The translations under genes were made by a program, and so were the position numbers. From the NCBI GenBank assembly GCA_023389455.1, contig JAEWEJ010000319.1, positions 1-6,757 on the forward strand: a DNA stretch of 6,757 bases. The letters are read 5' to 3'. The stretch is from Actinomycetes bacterium. Lineage in GTDB: Bacteria; Actinomycetota; Actinomycetes; Actinomycetales; Cellulomonadaceae. Below the pieces are notes generated by a model. It was not told where the DNA came from and searched no databases. It saw nothing but the letters and a program-made list of their open reading frames with translations. Shown here one piece after another: positions 6,150 through 6,757 of the stretch. The first letter of the stretch is position 1. Each line of letters begins with the position of its first letter.

Positions 6150-6757
6150 CGCTCGTCGACCCCCGCCCGGTGCTCGGTGGCGACACGCAGGCCGGTGCGG
6201 ACGGCGGCGCGACCACGCCGCAGCCACCGCGCCGGGAGGTCCGCGCCGTGCACCTGCGCGACCCGCTCGTGCGTCCGATGCTCGATGAGCTGGCGCACGA
6301 GTACTGGAGCCGCTACCAGCGCGTGCTCACGGCCGAGCAGCTGCGCGCCGAGCTCGAGGACTACCCGGCCCGCGACTTCGCACCGCCGCACGGCGAGCTG
6401 GTCCTGCTGCTCGAGGACGGCGCCGCCGTCGCGGGCGGTGCGTTCCGGCGCCGCGTCGAGCCCGAGCTCGGGGATCCCGCGCGGCTGGCGGACCGCCGCG
6501 TCCGGCACGCCGACGGCACGCCGGCCGTGCGCACGGCCGAGCTCAAGCGCATCTGGACGCACTCGGCGCACCGCCGTCGTGGCCTGGCCCGCACGGTGCT
6601 GGCCGAGCTGGAGCAGCGCGCGGCCGCCCGCGGGTACCCCCGCGTCTACCTGACCACCGGACCACGCCAGCCGGAGGCAGCGGCCCTGTACCTCACCTCC
6701 GGGTACACCCCGCTGTTCGACCCCGCCGCGGACCCGGAGACGGTTGGCCCGCTGCCC
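6146..6757 (+). CDS. GNAT family N-acetyltransferase, 3'-truncated by the window end
   Basis: The frame is open for 204 codons from GTG 6146 to the last base with no stop. It overlaps the DUF1684 stop by 4 bases (GTGA). The ribosome site is weak (GGTGAG at 6129-6134), so initiation probably depends on coupling. GNAT proteins transfer an acyl group from acyl-CoA to an amine. Visible features are strand 1 and helix 1 (REVRAVHLRDPLVRPML at about 30-46), strand ELVLLLEDG (about 84-92) leading to VAGGAFRR, then motif A: TAELKRIWTHSAHRRRGLA at 130-148. Its acetyl-CoA pyrophosphate loop is R143-R-R-G-L-A148. Motif B is VYLTTGPRQPEAAALYLTSG at 167-186, then YTPLFD at 187-192. The protein reaches the last strand, so perhaps only 10-20 residues are missing. 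The first 28 residues are low-complexity, and a later start such as the in-frame GTG at 6170 is possible. The acceptor substrate is unknown; resistance, ribosomal-protein and small-molecule acetylation all use this fold. Confidence 0.9.
   Translation, partial: MTLVDPRPVLGGDTQAGADGGATTPQPPRREVRAVHLRDPLVRPMLDELAHEYWSRYQRVLTAEQLRAELEDYPARDFAPPHGELVLLLEDGAAVAGGAFRRRVEPELGDPARLADRRVRHADGTPAVRTAELKRIWTHSAHRRRGLARTVLAELEQRAAARGYPRVYLTTGPRQPEAAALYLTSGYTPLFDPAADPETVGPLP

Noticed and set aside
1..6757. Search for promoters, rho-independent terminators, tRNAs, riboswitches, insertion sequences or attachment sites
   Set aside because: No gene-free stretch exists, and no T-run after a GC stem, transposase motif or flanking inverted repeat was seen. 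GC-rich stems inside genes are too common here to call.

Overview
The window is 6757 bases of very GC-rich DNA. Third codon positions are almost all G or C, starts are GTG or ATG, and genes are tightly packed. This fits a high-GC actinobacterium; the overall feel is of Cellulomonas or its relatives, but that genus-level guess is weak and no marker gene supports it.

All genes lie on the plus strand and leave no intergenic space. In order they are: (1) a lipoprotein substrate-binding protein of the peptide/nickel (SBP_bac_5) class, cut at its 5' end so that the window opens inside the signal peptide at the lipobox; (2) a DppB/OppB-type permease; (3) a DppC/OppC-type permease; (4) one polypeptide carrying two complete Opp/Dpp-type ATPase domains; (5) a DUF1684 protein; (6) a GNAT-fold N-acetyltransferase cut by the window end, with probably only its extreme C-terminus missing. 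Each of the five junctions is an exact 4-base stop/start overlap (GTGA or ATGA), so this looks like a single translationally coupled operon. No promoter, terminator, RNA gene, insertion sequence or CRISPR array was seen; the promoter must lie upstream of base 1.

Genes 1 to 4 form a complete importer: the lipoprotein captures the ligand outside the membrane, the two permeases form the channel and the fused ATPase drives it. Genes 5 and 6 have no known transport role, and their coupling suggests that they act on the imported compound. From memory of related actinobacterial and proteobacterial loci, this resembles a cluster that also encodes a luciferase-like FMN-dependent monooxygenase. That gene is not in the window, and its presence just downstream is a prediction.

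The most unusual local structure is a seven-copy 18-base in-frame tandem repeat that encodes the linker between the two ATPase domains (hexapeptide VTTDRA). At RNA level it could form a row of five identical small hairpins.
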